Shown piece by piece: positions 25,932-34,451 of a stretch of 58,167 bases of DNA. Position numbers and translations under genes: made by a program. The stretch covers positions 1 through 58,167 of the forward strand of contig NZ_JAHLQH010000040.1 in the NCBI RefSeq assembly GCF_018918325.1, written 5' to 3'. The notes under the pieces are model-generated. The model worked only from the letters and a program-made list of their open reading frames with translations. It did no database searches and was not told the origin of the DNA. Numbering within the stretch: position 1 is the stretch's first letter; the number at the start of each line of letters is the position of its first letter. The stretch is from Clostridium sp. MSJ-8 (GTDB lineage: Bacteria > Bacillota > Clostridia > Clostridiales > Clostridiaceae).

Positions 25932-26556
25932 AAAGTCATTATTATTATATGCTATAACTGATAGAACATGGCTAGGAGAAGAAACTTTATATAGTCAAGT
26001 AAAGAAAGCACTAGAAGGTGGTGCAACAATAATACAATTAAGAGAAAAGAATCTAGATTATGACAGTTTCTTGAAAGAGGCAATAGATATAAAAGAATTG
26101 TGTTATGAATATGGAGTTAAGTTTATAGTAAATGATAATATAAAAGTAGCTATAGAATGTGATGCAGATGGTGTTCATGTTGGACAAGACGATATGGATG
26201 TTACAGAAGTAAGAAAACTTATAGGTAAAGACAAAATAATAGGTTTATCTGCTCAAACTGTTGAACAAGCGAAGCTTGCACAAGAGCAAGGGGCTGATTA
26301 TCTAGGAGTAGGAGCGGTATTTACAACCTCTACCAAGAAAGATGCGAAAAATGTTACATTTGAAGAACTAAAGGAAATATGTGATTCTGTAGATATTCCT
26401 GTAGTTGCAATAGGTGGAATTAGTAAAGATAACGCTATAGAGCTTAAAGGAACAGGAATAGATGGAATATCAGTTATATCTGCAATATTTGCACAAAAAG
26501 ATATAAAAAAGGCAGCAGAAGAATTAAAGAGAATTTCACAAGAAATAGTAAAATAA
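25918..26556 (+). CDS. thiE: Thiamine-phosphate synthase ThiE
   Basis: This 212-aa TIM-barrel enzyme joins HMP-PP and thiazole phosphate into thiamine phosphate. Signatures: IIQLREKNLD (pyrophosphate contact), KFIVNDNIKVA, GVHVGQDDMD, GADYLGVGAVFTTSTKKDA and VVAIGGISKDNA. The ATG at 25918 lies within the thiM end, six bases after AGAAGGTG, so translation is coupled. The next gene, thiD, begins 13 bp after its stop. Confidence 0.96.
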   Translation: MRLDKKSLLLYAITDRTWLGEETLYSQVKKALEGGATIIQLREKNLDYDSFLKEAIDIKELCYEYGVKFIVNDNIKVAIECDADGVHVGQDDMDVTEVRKLIGKDKIIGLSAQTVEQAKLAQEQGADYLGVGAVFTTSTKKDAKNVTFEELKEICDSVDIPVVAIGGISKDNAIELKGTGIDGISVISAIFAQKDIKKAAEELKRISQEIVK

Positions 26557-26569
26557 GAGAGGTCGTAAT

Positions 26570-27346
26570 ATGAAGAAGGTTTTAACTATAGCAGGGTCAG
26601 ATTGTAGTGGAGGAGCAGGAATTCAAGCAGATATGAAGACTATGGCAGCACATAAGGTATATGGAATGAGTGTAATAACATCTCTTACAGCTCAGAACAC
26701 TACTGGTGTATATGGTGTGTTGGATATAGAGCCTGAATTTGTAGCTAAGCAGATAGATTGTGTATTCCAAGATATAGTACCAGATGCAGTAAAAATAGGG
26801 ATGGTATCTAATAGTAAAATAATAGATGTAATAGTAGATAAGCTACAAGAGTATAAGGCTAAGAATATAGTAGTAGATCCTGTTATGGTTTCTACAAGTG
26901 GCAGTAAGCTATTGTCTGATGAAGCTATGGAGGTTCTTCAAAACAAACTTATAAAAATAGCAGATATAATAACTCCTAATATTCCAGAAGCAGAAGTTTT
27001 AAGTGGCATATCCATAAAATCTCAAGAAGATATGATGGAAGCAGCTAAGAAGATATCTATAATGTTAAATGGAGCTGTCCTTATAAAGGGAGGTCATTTA
27101 GTTAGTGATGCTATAGATTTATTGTATAGTAACGGAGAATATAGATGGTTTAAATCAGAGAGAATAAATAATAATAATACTCATGGAACAGGTTGTACAT
27201 TATCTTCTGCTATAGCGTGCAATTTAGCTATGGGATATACTCTTGAGGATAGTATAGAAAAAGCAAAGAAATATTTAACTGGAGCATTAAAAGATGGACT
27301 TAATCTAGGAAGAGGTTCTGGACCCCTTAATCATATGTATATGTGA
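26570..27346 (+). CDS. thiD: HMP/HMP-phosphate kinase ThiD
   Basis: This 258-aa ribokinase-fold enzyme phosphorylates hydroxymethylpyrimidine and its monophosphate to HMP-PP. Motifs: TIAGSDCSGGAGIQADMKT at the N-terminus, SVITSLTAQNTTGVYGV, DAVKIGMVS, VVDPVMVSTSG and the C-terminal NNNTHGTGCTLSSAIA. It completes the salvage set with thiM and thiE: two kinases make the halves and ThiE joins them. De novo genes such as thiC or thiG are not in this window. GAGAGG precedes the ATG. Confidence 0.96.
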   Translation: MKKVLTIAGSDCSGGAGIQADMKTMAAHKVYGMSVITSLTAQNTTGVYGVLDIEPEFVAKQIDCVFQDIVPDAVKIGMVSNSKIIDVIVDKLQEYKAKNIVVDPVMVSTSGSKLLSDEAMEVLQNKLIKIADIITPNIPEAEVLSGISIKSQEDMMEAAKKISIMLNGAVLIKGGHLVSDAIDLLYSNGEYRWFKSERINNNNTHGTGCTLSSAIACNLAMGYTLEDSIEKAKKYLTGALKDGLNLGRGSGPLNHMYM

Positions 27347-27420
27347 ACTACTCTCCACTTATAGAATATGGGAGAATTTCACACACTAAGGTTAAATAAA
27401 AGAATTTAATATATTAATTG

Positions 27421-27449
27421 TTGACAATGAATATATTAAATTCTATAAT
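27421..27449 (+). promoter_or_regulatory. Consensus promoter for marR and the ABC exporter
   Basis: TTGACA (27421-27426), a 17-bp spacer and TATAAT (27444-27449) match the vegetative consensus exactly. The presumed start site falls in the palindromes just downstream. Confidence 0.85.
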
Positions 27450-27454
27450 AATTG

Positions 27455-27483
27455 TTAGTTAACTAATTGTTAGCAAACTAACA
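27455..27483. promoter_or_regulatory. Candidate MarR operator: two adjacent palindromes
   Basis: TTAGTTAACTAA (27455-27466) is a perfect palindrome. TGTTAGCAAACTAACA (27468-27483) has perfect 6-bp arms around CAAA. Both contain the same TTAG/CTAA half sites and cover the transcription start region, as expected for autorepression. Confidence 0.65.
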
Positions 27484-27508
27484 TGTTTTTTAGAGAGAAG
27501 GTTATGCA

Positions 27509-27946
27509 GTGAATGAAAATAGAGAAGTTGGATTAGAGATACGCAGAATGAATAACTTAATACGTAGAGAAGTAGAGAAGTTTGAATGTAAGAGATGTGG
27601 AGATAAGGACTTAGGTACTAATGGATGGATACTAGGATATATATATGATCATAGGGATAAAGACGTATTTCAAAAGGATATAGAAGATGAATTCACTATA
27701 AGAAGATCAACAGTATCTAATATATTGAAACTGTTAGAACAGAAAGGCATGATAGTTAGGGAGCCAGTTAGTTATGATGCTAGGTTAAAGAGGATAACAC
27801 TTACTGAAGAAGCTATAGATATTCATATGACTATAAGAAAAGATGTAAGTAAGTTGGAATCTAAATTAACAAAAGGAATATCTAAAGAAGAGATAGATAT
27901 GTTCTTTAATATTATGAAGAAATTTCAAAAAAATATTCTAGAATAA
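27509..27946 (+). CDS. MarR-family transcriptional regulator
   Basis: The 145-aa winged-helix protein probably represses its own operon through the palindromes upstream. The wHTH lies at ~residues 55-105 (FQKDIEDEFTIRRSTVSNIL, then KGMIVREPVSYDARLKRITL), with MarR dimerisation helices at both ends. It starts with GTG. A C-x2-C pair (FECKRCGDKD, residues 27-30) is unusual for the family and could respond to thiol stress or bind metal. The ABC exporter subunits follow 21 bp later in the same direction, suggesting a drug-efflux operon. Confidence 0.9.
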   Translation: MNENREVGLEIRRMNNLIRREVEKFECKRCGDKDLGTNGWILGYIYDHRDKDVFQKDIEDEFTIRRSTVSNILKLLEQKGMIVREPVSYDARLKRITLTEEAIDIHMTIRKDVSKLESKLTKGISKEEIDMFFNIMKKFQKNILE

Positions 27947-27967
27947 TTTATAAATAGGAGGTTGTAT

Positions 27968-29719
27968 ATGATAAAGAAATTATTAAAAAGTGTTAGAGAA
28001 TACAAGAAATCATCTATACTTTCACCAATAATGGTATCTCTAGAAGTTGTTATGGAAGTAATAATACCAATAATTATGGCAATGCTTATTGATTATGGTA
28101 TAGAGAAACAAAATGGAAGTTATATATGGAAGGCTGGAATAGTATTAACTATATTCTGTATGATTTCTTTGAGTTTTGGATTCCTTTCAGGAAAATATGC
28201 AGCTCATGCGTCTGCAGGTTTTGCCAAGAATTTAAGAAAAGATATGTATTACAATGTTCAGAATTTTTCATTTGAAAATATTGATAAGTTCTCAACATCA
28301 AGTATAGTAACTAGATTAACAACAGATGTCACTAATGTTCAAAATGCATATCAGATGATAATTAGAATTGCAGTTAGAGGTCCGGTAATGCTTATATTTG
28401 CATTAATTATGGCATTTAGAATTAATGTTAAGTTATCTTTAATATTCTTATGTGCTATTCCTGTTTTAGGAATTGGATTATATGTAATTATTATTAAAGC
28501 TCATCCTATATTTGAACGTGTTTTTAAGACATATGATAAATTAAATAATATTGTAGGTGAAAATCTACATGGTATGAGAGTTGTAAAGGCATTTGTAAGA
28601 GAAGAAAAAGAAAATAAAAAATTCCAAGATGTATCAGAAGATATATACAAAGATTTTTCTAAGGCTGAAAGAATATTAGCCTTTAATGCACCGCTTATGC
28701 AATTTTCTGTATATACATGTTTATTGTTAGTATCATGGTTTGGTGCAAAATTAATAATTGCATCTGGAAATAACCCTGTTAATGGACTATCAACAGGTGA
28801 ATTTACTAGTTTAATAACTTATTTAATGCAAATATTAATGAGTTTGATGATGTTATCTATGGTATTAGTTATGATAACTATATCTCGTGCATCAGCTGAA
28901 AGAATAACAGAATTATTAGATGAAGAAAGTACACTTAAGAATAAGGAAAATCCTATATTAGAAGTTAAAGATGGATCAATAACATTCAAGAATGTTAATT
29001 TTAGTTATTCAAATGATCCTAACAAATTATGTTTAAGAGATGTTGATTTAAGTATAAAATCAGGAGAAACAATTGGAATTATAGGTGGAACAGGTTCATC
29101 AAAGAGTAGTTTTGTTCAACTTATACCTCGTTTATATGATGCTACTAGTGGTAGTGTATTAGTAGGAGGTATTGATGTAAAAGAATATGATTTAGATACT
29201 CTACGTAATGAAGTTGCGATGGTTTTACAGAAGAATGTATTATTCTCTGGAACAATAAAAGAAAATCTTCGTTGGGGTAATGAAAATGCAACTGATGAAG
29301 AGTTAATTCATGCATGTAAGCTTGCACAAGCAGATGATTTTATTCAAACATTTCCAAAGAAATATGATACTTATATAGAACAAGGTGGATCAAATGTATC
29401 AGGTGGACAAAAGCAAAGAATTTGTATAGCAAGAGCATTGCTTAAGAAACCAAAGATACTTATATTAGATGATTCAACAAGTGCTGTAGATACTAAAACT
29501 GATAGTTTAATAAGAAAAGCATTTAGAGAGGAGATACCTAATACTACTAAGCTTATAATAGCTCAACGTATATCTTCTATAGAAGATGCTGATAAGATTA
29601 TAGTTATGGATGGCGGAAAAGTAAATGCCATTGGAACTCATGAAGAATTACTTAAAACTAATGATATATATAGGGAAGTATATGAATCACAAGTGAAAGG
29701 AGGAAGTGATGATGAATAA
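27968..29719 (+). CDS. ABC exporter subunit with degenerate ATP site
   Basis: This 583-aa half-transporter has six helices (residues ~15-310) and a C-terminal nucleotide-binding domain. Walker A is GGTGSSKSS (K379; Ser378 replaces the usual Gly), the signature is SGGQ, Walker B ends ILDDS with D502 in place of the catalytic Glu, and the switch position is Gln533 (IIAQR) instead of His. These changes match the degenerate-site partner of TM287/288- or BmrC/D-type heterodimers. The ATG at 27968 follows AGGAGG; it overlaps the partner gene by eight bases. Confidence 0.92.
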   Translation: MIKKLLKSVREYKKSSILSPIMVSLEVVMEVIIPIIMAMLIDYGIEKQNGSYIWKAGIVLTIFCMISLSFGFLSGKYAAHASAGFAKNLRKDMYYNVQNFSFENIDKFSTSSIVTRLTTDVTNVQNAYQMIIRIAVRGPVMLIFALIMAFRINVKLSLIFLCAIPVLGIGLYVIIIKAHPIFERVFKTYDKLNNIVGENLHGMRVVKAFVREEKENKKFQDVSEDIYKDFSKAERILAFNAPLMQFSVYTCLLLVSWFGAKLIIASGNNPVNGLSTGEFTSLITYLMQILMSLMMLSMVLVMITISRASAERITELLDEESTLKNKENPILEVKDGSITFKNVNFSYSNDPNKLCLRDVDLSIKSGETIGIIGGTGSSKSSFVQLIPRLYDATSGSVLVGGIDVKEYDLDTLRNEVAMVLQKNVLFSGTIKENLRWGNENATDEELIHACKLAQADDFIQTFPKKYDTYIEQGGSNVSGGQKQRICIARALLKKPKILILDDSTSAVDTKTDSLIRKAFREEIPNTTKLIIAQRISSIEDADKIIVMDGGKVNAIGTHEELLKTNDIYREVYESQVKGGSDDE

Positions 29720-31586
29720 AAATATGAAAAAACCTGACTCTAGTACTATGAAGAGACTTATATCATATATAACTAGAAAACACAAAGTTAGATTTATAAT
29801 AGTTTTAATAAGTATAATTATAAGTGCTCTAGCTGGAGTATTAGGATCATTATTCCTTCAAGTTGTAATAGATGATTATGTTACACCACTATTGGCAGAG
29901 GCTAATCCAGTATTTAGTGGATTACTTAAAGCAATTATGTTTATGGCACTTATATATGTACTAGGAATAGCATGTACATTAATATATAACAGAGTTATGG
30001 TAGGAATAGCTCAAGGAGTATTAAAGGATATAAGAGATGAGATGTTTGAACATATGCAAACATTACCTATAAAATATTTTGATACACATACTCATGGAGA
30101 TATAATGAGTCATTACACTAATGATACTGATACATTAAGACAGATGATGACTCAAAGTATTCCACAGATGTTTTCATCAATTATAACAATAGTAGCTGTA
30201 TTTTGTGCAATGTTATATACAAGTGTTTACTTAACAATATTTGTTATAATAAGTATTATAGTTATTTTATTTGTAACAAAGAAAATTGCTGGCAATAGTT
30301 CGAAGTATTTTATTCGTCAACAAAAATCAATTGGTACTGTTAATGGATTTATTGAAGAAATGATAAATGGACAAAAGGTAGTAAAAGTATTTTGTCATGA
30401 AGAAAATGTAAAAGAAGATTTTGATAAGATAAATGAAGAATTGTTTAATGATGCTTATAAGGCAAATAAATATGCAAATGTTCTTATGCCTGTTATGGCC
30501 AACTTAGGGAATTTACAATATGTACTTATAGCTGTATTAGGTGGAGCATTAGCAATAAATAATGTAGGTGGATTAACTATTGGAGGAATAGTTGCTTTCT
30601 TACAATTATCTAAGAGTTTTACTCAACCAATAAGTCAAATTTCACAACAATTAAACTTCGTAATTATGGCACTTGCAGGAGCTGAAAGAATATTTGAACT
30701 TATGGATGAAGAACCAGAAGTAGATAATGGTTATGTAACATTAGTTAATGCAAGATATGATGATAATGGCGAAATAGTTGAGTCAGATAAGAGAACTGGA
30801 ATGTGGGCATGGAAACATCCACATCAAGATGGAACAACAACTTATACAAAGCTTACAGGACATGTAGAATTTTTTGATGTTGATTTTGGATATAATGAAG
30901 ACAAAATAGTTCTTCATGACGTAACATTATTTGCAGAGCCAGGACAGAAGGTGGCATTTGTTGGTGCAACTGGTGCAGGTAAAACTACAATAACTAATCT
31001 TATCAATCGTTTTTATGATTTGGCAGATGGTAAGATACGTTATGATGATATAAATATTAACAAAATTAAAAAAGATGATTTACGTCGTTCTCTAGGAATG
31101 GTTTTACAAGATACTAATTTGTTTACAGGAACAATTATGGAGAATATTCGTTATGGTAAATTAGATGCAACAGATGATGAATGTATAGCAGCAGCTAAAC
31201 TTGCAAATGCTGATGATTTCATAAGAAGATTACCAAATGGATATGATACAGTTATTTCAGGTAATGGAGAAAGCTTATCACAAGGACAAAGACAATTATT
31301 GTCTATAGCTAGAGCAGCTGTTGCTGATCCACCTGTTATGATATTAGATGAAGCAACATCGTCTATTGATACACGTACAGAAGCAATAGTACAAAAAGGT
31401 ATGGATTCTCTTATGGAAGGTCGTACAGTATTTGTAATTGCACATAGATTATCAACAGTTAAGAATTCAGATGTAATTATGGTACTTGAACAAGGTAGAA
31501 TAATTGAAAGAGGTAACCATGAGAAGTTAATTGCTGAAAAAGGTAAGTATTATCAATTATATACAGGAGCATTTGAATTAGAATAA
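29712..31586 (+). CDS. ABC exporter subunit with canonical catalytic residues
   Basis: The 624-aa half-transporter is the partner of the preceding gene. Six membrane helices span residues ~18-320. The nucleotide-binding domain has Walker A GATGAGKTT, signature LSQGQ, Walker B MILDEATSS with the catalytic Glu, and IAHR. A ~45-residue insertion between the two domains (YDDNGEIVESDKRTGMWAWK region) is typical of this subfamily. Either of two adjacent ATGs (29709, 29712) can follow the AAAGGAGG site; 29712 has better spacing. Together the pair probably exports amphipathic drugs or peptides under MarR control. Confidence 0.92.
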   Translation: MNKNMKKPDSSTMKRLISYITRKHKVRFIIVLISIIISALAGVLGSLFLQVVIDDYVTPLLAEANPVFSGLLKAIMFMALIYVLGIACTLIYNRVMVGIAQGVLKDIRDEMFEHMQTLPIKYFDTHTHGDIMSHYTNDTDTLRQMMTQSIPQMFSSIITIVAVFCAMLYTSVYLTIFVIISIIVILFVTKKIAGNSSKYFIRQQKSIGTVNGFIEEMINGQKVVKVFCHEENVKEDFDKINEELFNDAYKANKYANVLMPVMANLGNLQYVLIAVLGGALAINNVGGLTIGGIVAFLQLSKSFTQPISQISQQLNFVIMALAGAERIFELMDEEPEVDNGYVTLVNARYDDNGEIVESDKRTGMWAWKHPHQDGTTTYTKLTGHVEFFDVDFGYNEDKIVLHDVTLFAEPGQKVAFVGATGAGKTTITNLINRFYDLADGKIRYDDININKIKKDDLRRSLGMVLQDTNLFTGTIMENIRYGKLDATDDECIAAAKLANADDFIRRLPNGYDTVISGNGESLSQGQRQLLSIARAAVADPPVMILDEATSSIDTRTEAIVQKGMDSLMEGRTVFVIAHRLSTVKNSDVIMVLEQGRIIERGNHEKLIAEKGKYYQLYTGAFELE

Positions 31587-31681
31587 TATTTTATAAAAGA
31601 AAAATTCAATTGTATTTCTAAATATAAAAAATTAAGGTATTATTATTAGATAATTTTTTAAAAGTAAGAATTACTGAATAC

Positions 31682-31790
31682 TTAAGATACTTGAAATAAT
31701 ACAGATACACTAAAAATCACCATAATGCTTAAATAATTAAAATGTAATAAGATTAGTGGAAGTAACCATTATTGTTAAGGTTAGAATTAT
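31682..31790 (+). repeat. Dispersed intergenic repeat, copy B
   Basis: AATAATACAGATACACTAAA, then CACCATAATGCTTAAATAAT, then CATTATTGTTAAGG. It closely matches copy A at 19984 in its first half and copy C at 34190 in its second half. Confidence 0.55.
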
Positions 31791-31897
31791 AGGTAGATAT
31801 AGAATAATATAACCATGAAGAATTAAAGATTAGTATAAATAATATGGAACAATCGGTTACTGAAACTAATGCTATTATATTTTAATTATCAATATTT

Positions 31898-32020
31898 ATT
31901 CAAAGCAATAATATTGATACAAATAAAGAAAATCATAATATAGAATTATCAAATAACATTGGATTTTTCATTATAATAATATTACTTTGCTTAAAGCAAT
32001 AATTTGATATTAATTTAAGT
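31898..32020 (+). repeat. Two further degenerate repeat copies (D, E)
   Basis: AAAGCAATAATATTGATACA (from 31901) and CTTAAAGCAATAATTTGATA (from 31989) resemble the head of copy A. The 31587-32239 gap otherwise contains only the pgi promoter. Confidence 0.4.
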
Positions 32021-32189
32021 AAAATTAAGTAATCAAAAATAAATATATACAATAATTTTGGTTTAGTAATTATTTTAGATAAGTGTAATTTTAAATCAAA
32101 AACATGAAAAAAATTGAAGTTGAGTAAAGATTTTTGTGTAGAAAATATACAAAAAAAAATGCAAATGTACAAATAATTCGATAATAATA

Positions 32190-32198
32190 TGATATAAT
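32190..32198 (+). promoter_or_regulatory. Extended -10 promoter for pgi
   Basis: TGA-TATAAT lies 42 bp upstream of the GTG start. The -35 is poor. Confidence 0.45.
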
Positions 32199-32239
32199 TG
32201 TTAGTGGAAAAAAGATTAATGTTTGTGGAGGTAATTATT

Positions 32240-33586
32240 GTGAAAAATATAACATTAGATTTAAGTAAAACAGCTCCATTTTTAAAAGAGCATGAAGTTG
32301 ATTATTTAGAAGATATGGTAAAGGTAGCTCATGAAAAGTTACATAATAAGACTGGTGCAGGTAGTGACTTTTTAGGATGGGTAGATCTTCCGGTAAATTA
32401 TGATAAAGATGAATTCGAAAGAATAAAGAAAGCTGCTGAAAAGATTAAATCTGATTCAGATGTATTAGTAGTTATAGGAATTGGTGGATCATATTTAGGA
32501 GCAAGAGCTGCTATAGAAATGCTTTCACATAGCTTCCAAAACTCATTAGATGCTTCAAAGAGAACAGTTCCTCAAATATTCTATTGTGGAAACAACATTA
32601 GTTCAACATATTTAGCTGAATTATTAGAAGCAGTTGAAGGAAAAGATATATCAGTTAACGTAATATCTAAATCAGGTACTACTACTGAGCCAGCTATAGC
32701 TTTTAGAGTATTTAAGAGCTATTTAGAAAAGAAATATGGAAAAGAAGAAGCAAAGAACAGAATCTATGCTACAACTGATAAAGCTAAGGGAGCATTAAAG
32801 ACTCTAGCAGATACAGAAGGATATCAAACATTTGTAGTTCCTGATGATGTAGGAGGAAGATTCTCAGTTCTTACTGCAGTTGGTTTATTACCAATAGCAG
32901 CAGCAGGAATAGATATAGATGAAATGATGAAAGGTGCAGCAGACGGAAGAGAAGAATATTCTAATCCAAACTTAAAGGAAAATGCAGCATATCAATATGC
33001 AGCAGCAAGAAATGCACTTTACAATAAAGGTAAATCAGTAGAAATGTTAGTAAACTACGAACCAGCATTACATTACTTCAATGAATGGTGGAAACAATTA
33101 TTCGGAGAATCAGAAGGAAAAGATAATAAGGGATTATTCCCAGCAGCTGCTGATTTCTCAACTGATCTTCACTCAATGGGACAATATATCCAAGAAGGAC
33201 AAAGAAACTTAATAGAAACAGTTATTAATGTTGAATCACCAAAGAAATCATTAATAATTGAAGCAACTGAAGATAATCTAGATGGATTAAACTTCTTAGC
33301 AGGAAAAGATATGGATTATGTTAATAAGAGAGCATTCCAAGGTACTTTATTAGCACACAATGATGGTGGAGTTCCTAACATGGTAGTAAACATTCCAGAA
33401 ATATCAGCTTACTATTTCGGAAAATTAGTTTACTTCTTCGAAAAAGCTTGTGGAATTAGTGGATACTTATTAGCTGTTAACCCATTCGATCAACCAGGAG
33501 TTGAAGCTTACAAGAAGAACATGTTTGCTTTACTTGGAAAACCAGGTTACGAAGACATGAAAGCTGAATTAGAAAAAAGACTATAA
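32240..33586 (+). CDS. pgi: Glucose-6-phosphate isomerase
   Basis: This 448-aa glycolytic enzyme interconverts glucose-6-phosphate and fructose-6-phosphate. Signatures: [52 protein letters not shown] and the C-terminal [19 protein letters not shown]. The frame is open from 32198, but the GTG at 32240, eight bases after TGGAGGT, gives the family's normal N-terminus ([11 protein letters not shown]). Codon use is strongly biased, as expected for a highly expressed gene. The next gene starts three bases after its stop. Confidence 0.97.
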   Translation: MKNITLDLSKTAPFLKEHEVDYLEDMVKVAHEKLHNKTGAGSDFLGWVDLPVNYDKDEFERIKKAAEKIKSDSDVLVVIGIGGSYLGARAAIEMLSHSFQNSLDASKRTVPQIFYCGNNISSTYLAELLEAVEGKDISVNVISKSGTTTEPAIAFRVFKSYLEKKYGKEEAKNRIYATTDKAKGALKTLADTEGYQTFVVPDDVGGRFSVLTAVGLLPIAAAGIDIDEMMKGAADGREEYSNPNLKENAAYQYAAARNALYNKGKSVEMLVNYEPALHYFNEWWKQLFGESEGKDNKGLFPAAADFSTDLHSMGQYIQEGQRNLIETVINVESPKKSLIIEATEDNLDGLNFLAGKDMDYVNKRAFQGTLLAHNDGGVPNMVVNIPEISAYYFGKLVYFFEKACGISGYLLAVNPFDQPGVEAYKKNMFALLGKPGYEDMKAELEKRL

Positions 33587-33589
33587 TCT

Positions 33590-34033
33590 ATGAAGATAAT
33601 AATAGATGGGGATGCTTGTCCAAGCATCCCTTTTATTGAATCTGTAGCTAAAAAATATTCAATTGAAGTAATTATTTTCTGTGATGTAAATCATCTTATA
33701 GAGAGTGATTATTCTACAGTAAGAATTGTAGATAAGGGATTTCAGAGCGTAGATATGTATGTTGTAAATAATACAACAGAAGGAGATATTGTTATTACTC
33801 AAGATTATGGAGTAGCTGCATTATGCTTAGGAAAAAAAGCTAAAGTTATAGGTACTAATGGAACACTATTTACAGATGATAATATAGATGTTTTCTTGCG
33901 GGATAGACATATAGCACAAGCTATAAGAAGTGCTGGTGGCAGAACTAAAGGACATAAGAAGAGAAGCAATAAGGATGAGGAAAAACTAATAGCTACATTA
34001 ACAAAGATTATTATGAATAATCATATGGAATAA
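33590..34033 (+). CDS. YaiI/YqxD-family protein (DUF188)
   Basis: This 147-aa protein has the NYN/PIN-like DUF188 fold: IIIDGDACPS at the start, DIVITQDYGVAALCLGKKAK, and a C-terminal HIAQAIRSAGGRTKGHKKRS. Acidic residues in DGDACP and TQDYG suggest metal binding, but the biological role of the family is not established. It starts three bases after pgi with almost no ribosome site of its own, so translation is probably coupled to pgi. Confidence 0.9.
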   Translation: MKIIIDGDACPSIPFIESVAKKYSIEVIIFCDVNHLIESDYSTVRIVDKGFQSVDMYVVNNTTEGDIVITQDYGVAALCLGKKAKVIGTNGTLFTDDNIDVFLRDRHIAQAIRSAGGRTKGHKKRSNKDEEKLIATLTKIIMNNHME

Positions 34034-34120
34034 AAGTTGTATTTTCAATTAAATAGATTGTAATAGTATATAAATTAAATAAATCATTATAATATCAAAA
34101 CTAAATAAAATAGGAAATAA

Positions 34121-34167
34121 AGATTGATTTCAAATAAGCTAAGAAATTTTGAAATTAATCTTTTTTT
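34121..34167 (+). terminator. Terminator after the pgi operon
   Basis: AGATTGATTTCAAA pairs with TTTGAAATTAATCT (34148-34161), followed by seven T. Confidence 0.8.
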
Positions 34168-34189
34168 ACTTTATTAGGAAACTGATAGT

Positions 34190-34300
34190 GCAAGCTTATG
34201 AATAAATATAATAAACATAACGCAAGAATAATTAAAATAGAATAAGATTTCATGAAATTAGGCATTATTGTTATGGTAAAAAATATGGAAGAAATAAACA
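34190..34300 (+). repeat. Dispersed intergenic repeat, copy C
   Basis: AATAAACATAACGCAAGAAT, then AATTAAAATAGAATAAGATT and GGCATTATTGTTATGGT match copies A and B. Degenerate, with stops in all frames. Confidence 0.5.
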
Positions 34301-34451
34301 TTACGATCTAGATAAAATAAAGGTTAGTGTACAAAATATAGAAAGAAATAAATACCTAGTCTATTTTAACAATAATAAAAAGTTTAGAAATAGAGTTAAA
34401 AAATAGTAAAAATATGGTAAAATAGAAAGGAGTGATAAGGGAGGGGACCGT

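Noticed and set aside
27347..27420. Terminator after thiD (CTCTCC...GGGAGA)
   Set aside because: The stem is only about five or six pairs and no T-run follows; I did not call it.
31933..32172. 79-codon minus-strand frame in the gap before pgi
   Set aside because: AT-rich Phe/Leu/Ile composition, no ribosome site, and overlap with the dispersed repeat; more likely chance.
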